From Leguminivora glycinivorella (lineage: Eukaryota > Arthropoda > Insecta > Lepidoptera > Tortricidae), in contig NC_062972.1 in assembly GCF_023078275.1 (NCBI RefSeq), positions 12,212,191-12,276,190 on the forward strand: 64,000 bases of DNA, given 5' to 3'. The notes below the pieces were generated by a model, which saw only the letters and a list, made by a program, of their open reading frames with translations, had not been told where the DNA came from and made no database searches. Shown piece by piece: positions 50,101 through 61,800 of the stretch. A program made the translations under genes and the position numbers. Numbering within the stretch: position 1 is the stretch's first letter; the number at the start of each line of letters is the position of its first letter.

Positions 50101-50706
50101 ATGAGTATTAAAAAAAAGAAAATAAAGCTTATGTGAGTACCCGATTGCGTAAGTTAAAGCCACAACTAACTTTAAACATTATATGCCACAGAATGTTTTT
50201 TCTAAGAAACGAAGATGGTTTTTGTAGTGAAGGCGCAGAATAGTAAGTTGATTGCATTAAAAATATATTATCATCATCACATCATGCATTGTACCTAAAG
50301 TATTGTTAGAGCCCTCTCTATACGAGTTCCAATAGGATTTAATTTATCCTTGTAACTTACAAGTGTCCGGAGTTGAGTATAAAATAGCCATAGAGCGAGC
50401 CTGCTCAATCAAGTAGAATTATACTTAACATCACGAATTTGCCTGCGTGAAGTGTGAAAAGTGTGTATAAACAGTTCCAGGCTCACCCAGACCCAAGTGT
50501 TGGACCAATCCAGCCAGCAGTCAGCCGTATATGACACCATCGCAGAGCCTTCTCAAGACTTGACCCAGGAGCAGACGCAAAGCTTGTTCCCCGAGCTTTC
50601 TCAAGGCTTGTTGCCCGAGATATCTCAAGACTTGTTGGATGAATTATCCCAAGAACCGGCTCCTGAAGAACCGCGAAGAGTCACGCGAAAGAGGAAGAGG
50701 AACTAG
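47144..50706 (+). CDS. NSMCE1: NSMCE1/Nse1-like RING subunit of the SMC5/6 complex
   Basis: Five exons: 47,144-47,243; 47,689-47,987; 48,320-48,484; 48,885-49,024; about 50,481-50,706 (acceptor could be 50,475, adding two residues). All junctions are GT-AG and phase-compatible, giving about 309 aa. It starts MAYGKVHRFLLRTIASRGVL, the winged-helix N-terminus of Nse1, continues through a helical region (residues about 34-175), then the Nse1-type RING at residues 179-219: CFLC, GYNCPVASC, HTKC and WPCC. Nse1 pairs with Nse3 (MAGE) and Nse4 and acts as a ubiquitin ligase in nuclear SMC5/6 DNA repair. The C-terminal ~70 residues are Gln/Ser/Leu-rich with repeated (E)LSQ(G/D/E)LL steps and a KRKR end, possibly a nuclear signal. 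In the last zinc-ligand pair the usual CPxC is WPCC. ATG context is AGTATGG. Family assignment from the RING and the N-terminus. Confidence 0.88.
49025..50480 (+). other. Intron 4 of the NSMCE1-like gene, with an old repeat
   Basis: 1.46 kb. About 49,470-49,610 carries GGTGAAGGAAAACATTGTGA and ATGGCAGTTGCTTTCATAAA, words of a widespread lepidopteran repeat. There is no clear branch-rich polypyrimidine tract before the acceptor, which leaves the start of exon 5 ambiguous between 50,475 and 50,481. Confidence 0.55.
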
Positions 50707-50728
50707 TCTGGTACATTTACCTATTTTT

Positions 50729-50734
50729 TTTATT
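50729..50734 (-). terminator. Candidate polyadenylation signal of the channel gene
   Basis: AATAAA on the minus strand. ATTAAA variants lie closer to the stop at 50,904-50,909 and 50,791-50,796. Any of them would place the channel 3' UTR across the 3' UTR of the NSMCE1-like gene. Confidence 0.4.
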
Positions 50735-50955
50735 GTAGATTTTGCAATAGAAATTATCGTTTAAACGGGCTTTTTATGTTGATTTGACATTTTAATTCGT
50801 TGTTTGTTACTCTTAATTTGTTTTAAGACGTTGATTATGATGTTCGCTTGCAACTCGCATATTTCGTTACTTAATAAGTATTTTATGAAGCTGTACATAT
50901 TTTTTTAATTTCAAGTTCAAACATACTTTATGTTCCATTAATAGTAATGATAATT

Positions 50956-50961
50956 AATAAA
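50956..50961 (+). terminator. Polyadenylation signal AATAAA of the NSMCE1-like gene
   Basis: AATAAA 250 bp after the stop codon at 50,704-50,706. Cleavage would fall near 50,975-50,985, about 50 bp from the stop codon of the convergent channel gene. Confidence 0.7.
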
Positions 50962-51030
50962 ACATTTTTAAATTACGTGTATCTATATTTATAAACTACA
51001 AATAACTCTATACATATTCTTAATAATATC

Positions 51031-51192
51031 TCATATTGCCAAATATACATTTTGAACTTTCTTTTGAACCATTTTGGCAGATTTCGGATAGAAGTCTAAC
51101 AAATATTTCCATTGTTCTAACTTGAGGTATACAATGTCGACCACGGTTCTTGCGCGGAATGAGAAGTGGTGTGACACGCCAACAAAAAGACC
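51031..51192 (-). CDS. Terminal exon of the channel gene
   Basis: GLFVGVSHHFSFRARTVVDI, then VYLKLEQWKYLLDFYPKSAK, ending …VYLAI and TGA at 51,031-51,033. It contains the second half of the CNBD pocket; the position of the phosphate-binding Arg is His. In module A the corresponding sequence is not split by an intron. Confidence 0.85.
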   Translation of the reverse strand, partial: GLFVGVSHHFSFRARTVVDIVYLKLEQWKYLLDFYPKSAKMVQKKVQNVYLAI

Positions 51193-54100
51193 CTGATACA
51201 GAAAAACATATGTAATTCCATAATTTCATACTAATATTATAAATGGGAAAGTGTGTGTTTGTTTGTTTGTCCGCCTTTCACGGCAAAACGGAGAGAAGAA
51301 TTGCCGTGATGTCTGTCTGTCCGTCCGTCCGTCCGTCCGTCCGTCCGTCCGTCCGTCCGTCCGCGGATAATTTTTACCAATATGTATATCAATGACGCCA
51401 ACAAAGTGCAAAAATAAAAAATGGAAAAAAATGTTTTATTAGGGTACCCCCTACATGTAAAGTGGGGGCTGATATTTTTTTCCTTCCAACCCCAACGTGT
51501 GATATATTTTTGGATAGGTATTTAAAAATGAATAAGGGTTTAATAAGATCAGAGATAGTTGAAGGCATGGAGACTGACATAGGCTACTTTGTGTCCCTTT
51601 CTAATGCGATCGAAGCCGCGGGCAAAAGCTAGTAATAAATAAGAACGTATTCAGAATACACTAATAATTGGAAATAATACTTACTTGGGCTAAACCAAAA
51701 CAATCTTCAGGTCCCAAAACATCATAAATAGACTCGGTCAAATTCGGATGCACGGTCAAAACCTCCACCTAAAATAAGTATTTATAAGAATTCAATGAAC
51801 CATTCATTAATTTTTTTAAATACGTTGATCAGTTAATTTTACTGCCGGCGATAATGTTATCATAATTTCTTACCTCTCCTCGATGAATAAAGTAAATGCA
51901 TTGGTCGGAATCGCCACACTGCACGATATAGTTTCCCGGGAAGAAGACACAGTGATTTATCCACATAGCCAGCATTCTCCTAAAGTCTGCGTCGGTTCTA
52001 CTGAATATAACCGACTCTCTGATGTGCGAGCCGTATACCGCTTGCATGACTTGGCAGCGGAGGCGAAAAGGTAGCTCGTAAACGAGTTCAGGCATCTGAA
52101 ATCAACAAGATCCTCTAGAACACAAAAAAATACACTAAGCAAGCATACACTTGCAAAATAAATGTGTCTAACAAATGTGAATCTAAATTCAGTTCAATTA
52201 TTGTAATATTGACAACCGTCGTCTAGCCGTTTAATCTCAATTTTGATTTGCTAAGTTATTAATTTCCTCCAAATCCAATTTTGGCTAAGCAACTACGACT
52301 GTTAAGCTACGACAAGCTAGTATTATACAGTGTATAACAGTATACATACAATATACAATACATTCATATCTATTGAAGGTTACTTATATTATTATTTCAA
52401 ATAAATAAGGTCCACAAACCTGCTTGCCCTGCTGCCTGTTCCAAAGCTCTCTAACATAATCCCACATTTTGTTCATCTGGTGGTCACTCAGATCCATGTC
52501 ACGCAAACCGTCTCGAAGCTCATTTATTCCGTAATCGTAGTCGATTCGAGATGACGAATGAGCGGATATCATAGCTGACATTTCGGATATTAGAAGGCCT
52601 GCAATTTTAAACAAAATAGCTATAACTTTGCTATCTTTACCTATATTTAAAGTTTAGGATTTATTTATTTATTTATTTATTTCCAAAACGAATCCGTTAT
52701 GCTTTTGCCATTTCCAAACGTGCGGGGTGCTCGTAGGGATTAGTATTAGATGATTGGCATTGCATGTTATTGGACCTAATTAATATAATTATAGGCGTTT
52801 GGAAAAATATATTAATACATATGGCTTTGCCGCTGGGCTTTTTCTTAGAATCAAAGAAAAGTTACTTAACAACTTAACAAAATGTTCAAAAATATTTATT
52901 GCAATAATAAATGTTTACATTTTTAGTTCTAGGATGATGTTATTTGCTCATACCTGTACAGAACTTAATTACAACAATGATAACGATTGTTTCCACCATT
53001 TCAAAGGCGTTTCTAGAAGACACGTCTCCGGTGCCGGCGATAGTAAGCAAATTGATCATATACCATAGTGCTGCTATGTATAATGAAAAATAATTTCTCT
53101 GAAAATGTAGATAACAGCTTATTTAGTGTTTTGTTAAAAAAAATGACTTTTACAAAAACATTTTAAGCTATACCTCAGGATGTTTTAACTTGGACGAGAC
53201 ACAGTAGTGTTTTATATAGTTAGGACGTGAAACTGAGAACTGAGGTATTTTAGATTTTTGTAGTCATAAAATTTATACTTGCCTGTCATAAATAACTTGG
53301 TGCTTAATAATTGTGTTGAATTATTTCAGATACCTTTGGCACGACCTAAATTACACAGGTCACCTAAAGCACCTATATTTTTCCATGAGACCAAAATAAA
53401 GTACCTGGTAGTATTTTGGTCGCAAATTAAGTTCTGGCTTAGCCATCCAGTTAGACGAAGTACATTGCAGAGGAGTCAGGCATGACAGCTTGAAGAACAA
53501 GCATGCGTTTATATGCGAAAGGATGGATGCCCAAATACCAATCGTCCTAAAAAAAAAAGAGTTTATGATCCCCTGATTTGGGAAGGGAAATTTTTTTTAC
53601 CCTATTTTGGGAAGGTTATGAATTTACGAGTAGCAGTCTATAAAACACTAAGAAATGTTTGACAATTCCGTAATTTTGAAAACTTAGCCGCGCACTTACT
53701 TTGTGAACGCTTATCAAAATCAAAGCATGTCGCTTACCTAATACTATTGCTACGACAACAATTGTTTATACTTTAATACTTATTTTTTGTCTTTGATTTT
53801 TGTTTCGCCTGTGTGGTGACGGGTTAAGAATTTCACCACCCTCTTTCTTCCCGTGGGTGTCGTAGAAGGCGACTATGGGGTATGGGTTAAATTGTGGTGT
53901 AGGCGAGAGGCTGGCAACCTGTCACTGCAATGCCACAGTTTCGTTTTCTTTTAACCCCTTATTTGCCAAGAGTGGCCCTGAAGCTTTAGTAGTTTCATGT
54001 GCTCTGCCTACCCCTTTATGGGATACAGGCGTGATTGTATGTATGTATGTATGATTTTTGTTTGGTTCAAATGTACAGTCAACCAATTGGAACCCTAGGC

Positions 54101-55881
54101 CGCTGTAGAACGATGTCATAGTGACGTTATAAACCAGATTGTAAGAAATCTCTTACTGCTTGTAATTTTGACATGGTTGTAGAGTGGCTGAAGGTTCCAA
54201 TTGATTGACTGTACCTACCTACCTATAGCAGAACAGGTTTGACATCGAAATAGTCTTGATTTTTTTAGCCTAAACTTTGGTCAGATTAAAGTATATGAAA
54301 CCTTTTCTTGATCGGCACAGTGTCTATAATTAATTCAATAATATCAAAACCTTTAAGTATTTCAAAATAATAAAAGTACTTACGCTAGTTTAATGAAGAG
54401 GTTTGCAGAGCCTATGTTTACTTTCCTGTGAGTTCTGTTAGTAAATAAATATGAAATCCTCGAGAGCTGAGGCGTTCGCAGATAGGAGAAGAAAATCATT
54501 TTTACTCCCGGATTCAGATACTTTAGCGCAAAAACTATGTATGATATTGGCAAGTTAGCCAAAAAATCGCGTCTTCTTTGAAATCTTCTCGAGAAAAACC
54601 TGAAATAAAACGTATAATTAAAATAAGGCCTTATAGTCTATTTGGTTTTCTCCGCATAGTCTTATAAAATATTAACTATATGGTACATGCACGTCAAAAT
54701 AGAAAAGTTAACGTATACGAATGACGGAAATTAGTCTAGTATAGAAACTTGGATTTATTAATTACTGCGAATACAATATCGGCTAGAGAGCCTAAAAAAA
54801 TCTTTCGATATACGCTTAGGGGTATTAATGATAAGATTTTGCAAAAATTTCATTTTTGGCACAAGCTTTTATCGCCGACTGTACCTTTCTTTCAACAGTC
54901 ATCTACTACTGCTCTCCGAGACGTTTCTAAAGACCCCCTTGATGGGGATACGACGTTTCATAACTGAGTTCCTATGACCACCTTTCTGCTCCATCATCAG
55001 ATCAGCTCCATGATATCATAATATTGCATTGTCACGTGATTTACATATGTGTGCAAAATTTCAGTTCAATCGGAAACCGGGAAGTAGGTCAAATTTAGCT
55101 TCTACGTTTTGACGCACACTAACATACTAACAAAGCAAGTTGAATAAAAGCTTGTAAAAATCAAAGACAAACAAGAGTGCTTGTGGATAAATAGTAACTT
55201 ACAGTTGTCTTACTCTCTTTGGGTTTAATACATATTCTCCATAACGGTTCATGTAACCGGTATGCACGTCCAAAAACAGTTTGTAAAAGAAAATCAAGTC
55301 TGTTATAATACATATGTAGTAAAAATATGGCACTGACTGGAATGCCAATTGATAAACTAGGGTCATGAAATCTACGTAAGACAAGAAACTGATGAAATAC
55401 TCTGAAACAGAAAAGGTTCTTAAATCATAAAGAAAACTATATAAAAGCTTCTTATTCTTACTAGTAAAACTAAAATTGACTTAATTTTATCATGCAGAAA
55501 CGTCTGCGAGCGATATTATTAGCAAGGCCAGAGGTCGCAGGTTCGAGTCCTGCCGGAGGTGTAAATTTTTCCATTTTTCCTTTAATTTAAAAATATGTAA
55601 AAATGACTGACATGCCATACCCATGAATTGAATCCATTTGCAATCCGGTATTACGCTACTACGAAACCATCTGTAAAATATAAATAATTTATAACTTTCA
55701 TTGAATTTTAAAATGTAAATAAGATGCTAGTTAGATTTAGGAATTTGCATAAAAAGCTAATATACCATTACCTGTGGGGTTTAAACAGTAAAAGGATAGC
55801 TGATACATATTCCACATTCCCCGCCGATGTAATAGATCTTGATCCGTGCGATTCGGCTATGCTTCTCTGCGGGCTCGGGCT
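51031..55881 (-). CDS. Channel module B: complete S1-S6, pore, C-linker, CNBD, C-terminus
   Basis: 55,670 WFRSSVIPDCKWIQFM (pre-S1 motif); 55,401 S1-S2 (EYFISFLSYVDFMTLVYQ … YFYYICIITDLIFFYKLFLD then VHTGYM, the HCN/CNG TGY signature); 54,599 S3-S4; 53,546 S5 with Cys-rich turret (HINACLFFKLSCLTPLQCTS), preceded by a strong T-rich acceptor; 53,098 pore/S6; 52,598 C-linker; 52,095, 51,768 and 51,192 the CNBD, ending …KMVQKKVQNVYLAI, stop. The protein ends 14 residues after the CNBD C-helix, so there is no long C-terminal tail. Confidence 0.85.
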
Positions 55882-58800
55882 CTGAAAAAGCAAGTAGCTA
55901 TAAGTACAAGTATTGTACAATGTGCAATTGTGCATACACTAAATACTTATTCGTATAATAATGGCTTTCTGCTACCAGGGCACTTTGCCAATGTCAAGTA
56001 AATTACAGAGATATATAAAACAGTATAGATAGTTTTTTTGCGAACGAGGCCTTCGCGATGCACTGGAGGATAGCTGGAGCAGCAGTACAAAGCATGATGG
56101 CGGCCGGGACCACGAACTGCCGAGTGATGTCCGTAGAATTGGTTATTCGTATCTCCAAAAGAATTCTTCATTAAATGCACTCTTTACGCAGGCTATTCAC
56201 TGCATAATATCCTATCAAACTTAAATCAAATCAAATCGTTTATTTGCAAGAATACAGTCAAGTAGATGGTATCAAACAAATGTAAAGTGCAGTGTATTCA
56301 GCCAGCTAGAGGGCATGCAAAATCTTATAGAAAACTAGTTTCATACAGCGTTTCTTATAACTATGACTAGAATTTATGACTATCATGCAGCATGCATAAT
56401 AAACATCAAAAAGTTTAATTTATTATTAATATAAATAATTATAATTATAATATTAATTTCAATTATTTTTATTATTTTATCAAATATTATAATATTTTTA
56501 TCCTTAATACGTTAAACAGCAGAATGCAAACATAAAAAAATATATCGGAGGACGATCCGCCATGTTCCACGGGTCAAACGAAAGTCCCACTAAATACTTA
56601 CAATATCGATTACTTTAGTTAGACTATACCTCTATTGATAAAAACTCATACAGATTTAATTTTGTAGCCCTAATGTAAACAAATAAAACCATTTGTATTG
56701 AAACCTGCAGAACTGGCCAGTCTTGTATTAAAAGAGAGAATAGAGTCAGAACCCAAGAAAGCAATGTTATCCTTTCGCATGTGGCAAGGCCAGAATCGGG
56801 TGTCTACAATTTTTATTTCTTTTGTTTTAATTTAAGGTCGTAATTTTAATATACATTTTTCTACTCCCGTACTGTTATTCGTGAGTTACAAGGTCGTGCA
56901 TAGAACTTTAAAACCCTACATAAAAGATGTCAGGACAAGTCTATCTAGTCTATACCCTGAAAACATTTAGTAGCAGTAGCACGATATAGCTGTTACAGTT
57001 CAGTATATACATTGCTACCAACTTAACAAACCAATTCGCAGAGTCGAGACTCCTTCGTTTTCTGCTGCGTTCATTGGCGACGCGTCGAATCGCATTCAAA
57101 TGTATGAGAACTCGATTCAACTCGGCTCGATTCGTCTTAGTGGCCAGGCTTCAAAGAACCATACCATAGACAGTTTTATTTTCATGTTTGCATTCAAACT
57201 GCATATTCAAAATGGTAGGCGGTCCACTAGATAACTAAGATGACTGAAAGTAGGTATTTGTTGATTTATAATTTTCTTTCAAAATAAGTGCTTGGTCGTA
57301 GAAAAAGTATTGTATGCAACGGTGTTTAACTGAGTCAAAAAATGCTCGTGGCGTCTTTATTAACAATTTTCGGCTTCGCCTCAAATTGTTACCCACGCCA
57401 CTCACCTTTTTTGACCTCTTTTAACCACCAGTTGCATAAAATACTATTTTGACAAGCCACTTGCAATAAATGCACTGGCTTTAAATAAACCTACTTTAAT
57501 AACTAAATTTGATCAGTGACATTCGATCAGCTATTTACTTAATGTATCATTCACCAAATTAAAATTTAAAGGTCCAAATGTTAGATTCTGCGATGGTTAC
57601 CACGATGACTAACTTACTTCCATATAAACATCGAGATCGTCATTGTCCTCCTCGTCGGAACTATCTGGCATTGAATTCGGCCTATGAACCTGCGATAAAA
57701 CTAAAATTGAATTAGCGTTTAAAAGGCGAATCAACTCTTTGAGACACTGAAACGAAGACGTAATTTACAGCATGGCAAAAGAGAATAGGGGTGCCACCGT
57801 CAATGTATATATACCGTTTTGCATGTGGCAACTATTGAATCTCTTTTGTATGAGAACAGTAATGGCTAGTACGCAAGTACGCACTAAGCGGCTAGCCGCG
57901 TGAGGTTGCGGCAGGTCGCATAGTCCGCACAGTGTTTGTGGCTCCGGTTTCATATACATACTCGTATTACTAACCGCTGTGTGGCTGGCCAGTTAGGGCT
58001 AGCCGCGTAAATGTTCCATTTCTACCTACTATTTTTTGCCAAGCTGCACCTATTTATAATTTTCATTACTTCTTAAAGTTTTCCTTTTTTTCCTAAAAAT
58101 TATTGAAGTTATTATACATAAAATTAGAATACATAATAAAATTGCATGTTAGACTCACATGTATGCTTGATTTTACTGTTAGCATTGAAGGCAGAACGTA
58201 ATCTTTCGGCGCGTTGTCGACAGAATTCCTTACTTTTTGCAACACAGATGGGTAACTCTGGGACAAAATAATAATTTAACTTTAATGTAACGTTAAAAGG
58301 AGCGCTAGTGATTTATTTTAGCTATTATGAGAGATCTTGAGTATCTTGAGTAGGCATAATGCAGAGTAAAAGTACCTAACCGATGCATCTTGCATTGTAC
58401 CTGAGTATTTTCGCAAAACAAGATTCAAAATTTTTTTTTCAAAAATAGGTAAATTTAATGTTTTTCCTACTTAGAATCACGAGCCCTTTCGATCCTACTA
58501 GGTGAAAAAAAGCGTCCCAAATTAAATTTTTCTACTTCGTTACCATTTTTCAAACATTACAAAGTGGAAAGTATGCAAAATAATATAACATTTGGGCCCA
58601 TTTTTTTGTCACTTGTTTTTTGTCCTAGATCGAAAGGGCTCGTGATTCTGAGTAGGAAAAACATATAAAATTTACCTACTTACCTTAGAAAAAATATTTA
58701 GGGTGATTATTCTCGCGAAAATGCCCACCTATAGTCAGCATTAATAAAAATTTTCCTAAATAGTGACTAGAAAACCCCAAAGTAATCTTATTATCATTAT

Positions 58801-61800
58801 TCTTTTCACATAAAGCGTATAGGCTCTTTTTTTTTAAAGTTTTTATTATGAATAGTGCCTACATTTGCTTACAAGTAGTAATGGAAAATATGTCATTATA
58901 CTCACCTTTAACAGGGCATAAAACTCAACGCCATCAATACGCAGTAAATCAATATTTCTTGAAGCAACAACATTGGACATAGTAAGATACATTGATGCTC
59001 CTCGTATATTGCCGAAGATCCCGCCGGGTCCCATGCAGGCCTCCACTTCATTGTATTCCGATATAATGTCCACCTAAACCAATACGTATACATTTTTTAC
59101 ATTAATTAAAGTTATACCTAATACATTTCAAAATTAAAATACACAAAATCAAAATCATTATAAACCAGCGGAAAATTATACTACATGTAGGTATTCTTAT
59201 TCTAATTTTAAAAGTAAGTAAGTAGGTGTTGACGACAGATCTGGCCAAGTGGTGGGTGGTTCAAATCCCGTTAAGGATATTCATTTATTTTGTGACATGA
59301 ATACAGACCTGTCACTGCAATGGCACAATTTCGTTTTCTATTTTTTGCCAAGAGTGGCCTGAAACTTGAGAGTCATGATTACCCATACACTTACTTATAT
59401 ACATTTACAAGTATGTAATTAATTAATCTATAAGTAGTAAGTATTGTAAAGTATGTCACCCTGTATTTATTTATTTAAACCAAATCCATACTAATATTAT
59501 AAATGGGAAAGTGTGTTTGTTTATTTGTCCGACTTTCACGGCAAAACAGAGCGACGAATTGACGTGATTTTTTAAGTGGAGATAGTTGAAGGGATGTCGA
59601 ACGACATAGGCTACTTTTTGTCTCTTTCTAACGCGAGCGATGCAAAAGCTAGTATGTTATAAAACTGGGCGAAATTTGCTAATCTTAACATATTTTAATA
59701 ATATCGAAACATTATTAAATCAAGGTAAAACCTTTTTTAATTTGTCTCTTTCTAACGCGAGCGATGCAAAAGCCTCGGGCAAAAGCTAGTATGTTATAAA
59801 ACTGGGCGAAATTTGCTAATCTTAACATATTTTAATAATATCGAAACATTATTAAATCAAGGTAAAACATTTTTTAATTTACCTTTCCTCTATAAATTAT
59901 GTACATATGACTAATCACTTCATTGGCCCGTATAACCATGTATCTCTTCTGAAAGTACAGCTCGCTCAATTTCTTCGCAAACGCTCTAAAAAATGAATAT
60001 TCAACGCCTTCAAAGAGCGGTATCTCTTGCAATGTCTTTTCATACATGTATAATACCGCGTCTTCGTTCAGGTTGGCATGCAGTTTGCCCAGGATGGTTT
60101 GGTGCTGTTTGCAACAATAATAAAACATAATTATGCGGTGTTGTAACTAATTAAAAGTCATCACCCCGTTTGTTTATGTTAACTAGCAACGTCTTGCTAA
60201 GAATCTAAGATGGAATGCGCCTATTAATTTGGAATGTCATTAGTCGTATCAAGTTTTTATTAAATTACTTTAGGAGAGATTAGAAAAAAAAATAAGGTTA
60301 TTCCGTGTTGCTGTAAATTGACGCAATGATCTCATGTTATGCCACAAAAAATTAGCTGTAAAATGTAACTTTAAATAGTCTATAACAACAGGTAAATCAA
60401 CATCATCAAAACAACCATAATTCCATTTTATTGTCAGTATTGTCGTACCCTCTAATATCGGTTTCGGATAGCAAATGCACAAGCACCTAACCAAAATAGG
60501 TAATCACTGTATGTAGTGTATGTGTGCCTATAATTTTAGAGTTTCCTCGATTACTTACGGACCAACCGCCAGTTCTTTTCCATTGATATTTCCAGTGCTC
60601 CATTACATTTTGTTTTAATATCGTAGGTACTTTTTCTCTAGTTAGGAAAAAATCTAATTGTTTTAAGTTTTCTTGAAATTTTGTTACCATCTGATCAGCC
60701 ATGGCTTTTAGAGACGCAATCCTTGCGTAAACGTATCTGAAATGAACAAATCACATATATTTATTCGTATTACCAGCGCCACGGATTGAGGCGACAGCTG
60801 GGGTCCTAACTAATTTAGCGTCTGATGCTTTTGTAAGATAATTTTTAAGTCTACTATTCCGTATGTAATTTGTTGTGGCGTTAAATAAATTAGAGAGTCG
60901 ATAAAATAAATCTTACCCATCCATTTAAACATGTGTGTACACGGGAATTACAGGGGAGTGGGTTATACTCGTACATACATAACAAAGAGGATCGAGTATT
61001 ATAGAGAGTTACTGTCGAAGTACAATAAAATGTGTAATCACAGTGCATAATGTGTAATGCAGACTGCCATCTCTTGACACAGGCTTAAAGCTTTTGAACC
61101 TCAGTTTTGACAATTTGGTCCATATTCTTAGCTCGATATGTGTTAAAATGTCAAATATTAATATTAGCGCCATCTAGGCCTCCGTACCTCTTTCTGTATG
61201 GTACTGAGGAACGTTTTTTTCTTAAACTTTATCTGTCTATACGGAGTTATATATGTCTTTGATACATAACTAGTTGTTATGTGGATTGGTCTTAGTTACT
61301 TACCCAAAGAACAAAACTCCATGTATCGATATGCATATGGACATAATCATGTTGGTAGTGTCTTGGGGCGTGATGTCCCCGAACCCGGCCCCGCTGAAAG
61401 TCGAAGCGGTCCAGTAGTAGCCCAGTAAAATTGCTGTTTTGGGCGATATGTGATCTGAGATTATGATGTCTCTCGCATTATCTATCCATGAGCCTGTAAT
61501 TATTTAATCTTTATTTATTTTATTATACTAAAAAATAGCGTGTTATTGTTTTTAAACGGTTGTACACGTTTTTTTATACCACGTCAGTGGCAAACAAGCA
61601 TACGGTCCGCCTGATGGAAAGCGGTCACCATCACCTATGGACGCCTGCAACTCAAGGGGTGTCACGTGCGCGTTGCTAACCCATTAGAAACTTGTACACT
61701 ACCTTTTCTGTGTTAAGTACACAGTAAAAATGAGTGTACAAATTCTAAGGAGGGTTTGGGTTGCCGATGAAGGACAATAGACGGAACAAATTAGTTCCGT

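Noticed and set aside
53166..53250. Alternative S5/turret exon encoding FSVSRPNYIKHYCVSSKLKH
   Set aside because: Open and phase-0, but it lacks a transmembrane segment and a T-rich acceptor. The exon at 53,546-53,405 supplies S5 and turret with correct phases. It could be an alternative exon; not called.
53700..53790. S5-like frame TIVVVAIVLGKRHALILISV
   Set aside because: A TAA stop precedes it immediately, with no usable acceptor in the right phase.
60270..60494. Extra channel exon between the C-linker and CNBD exons
   Set aside because: No homology to the channel, and the flanking exons (60,559 and 60,104) already join in phase at the expected residues.
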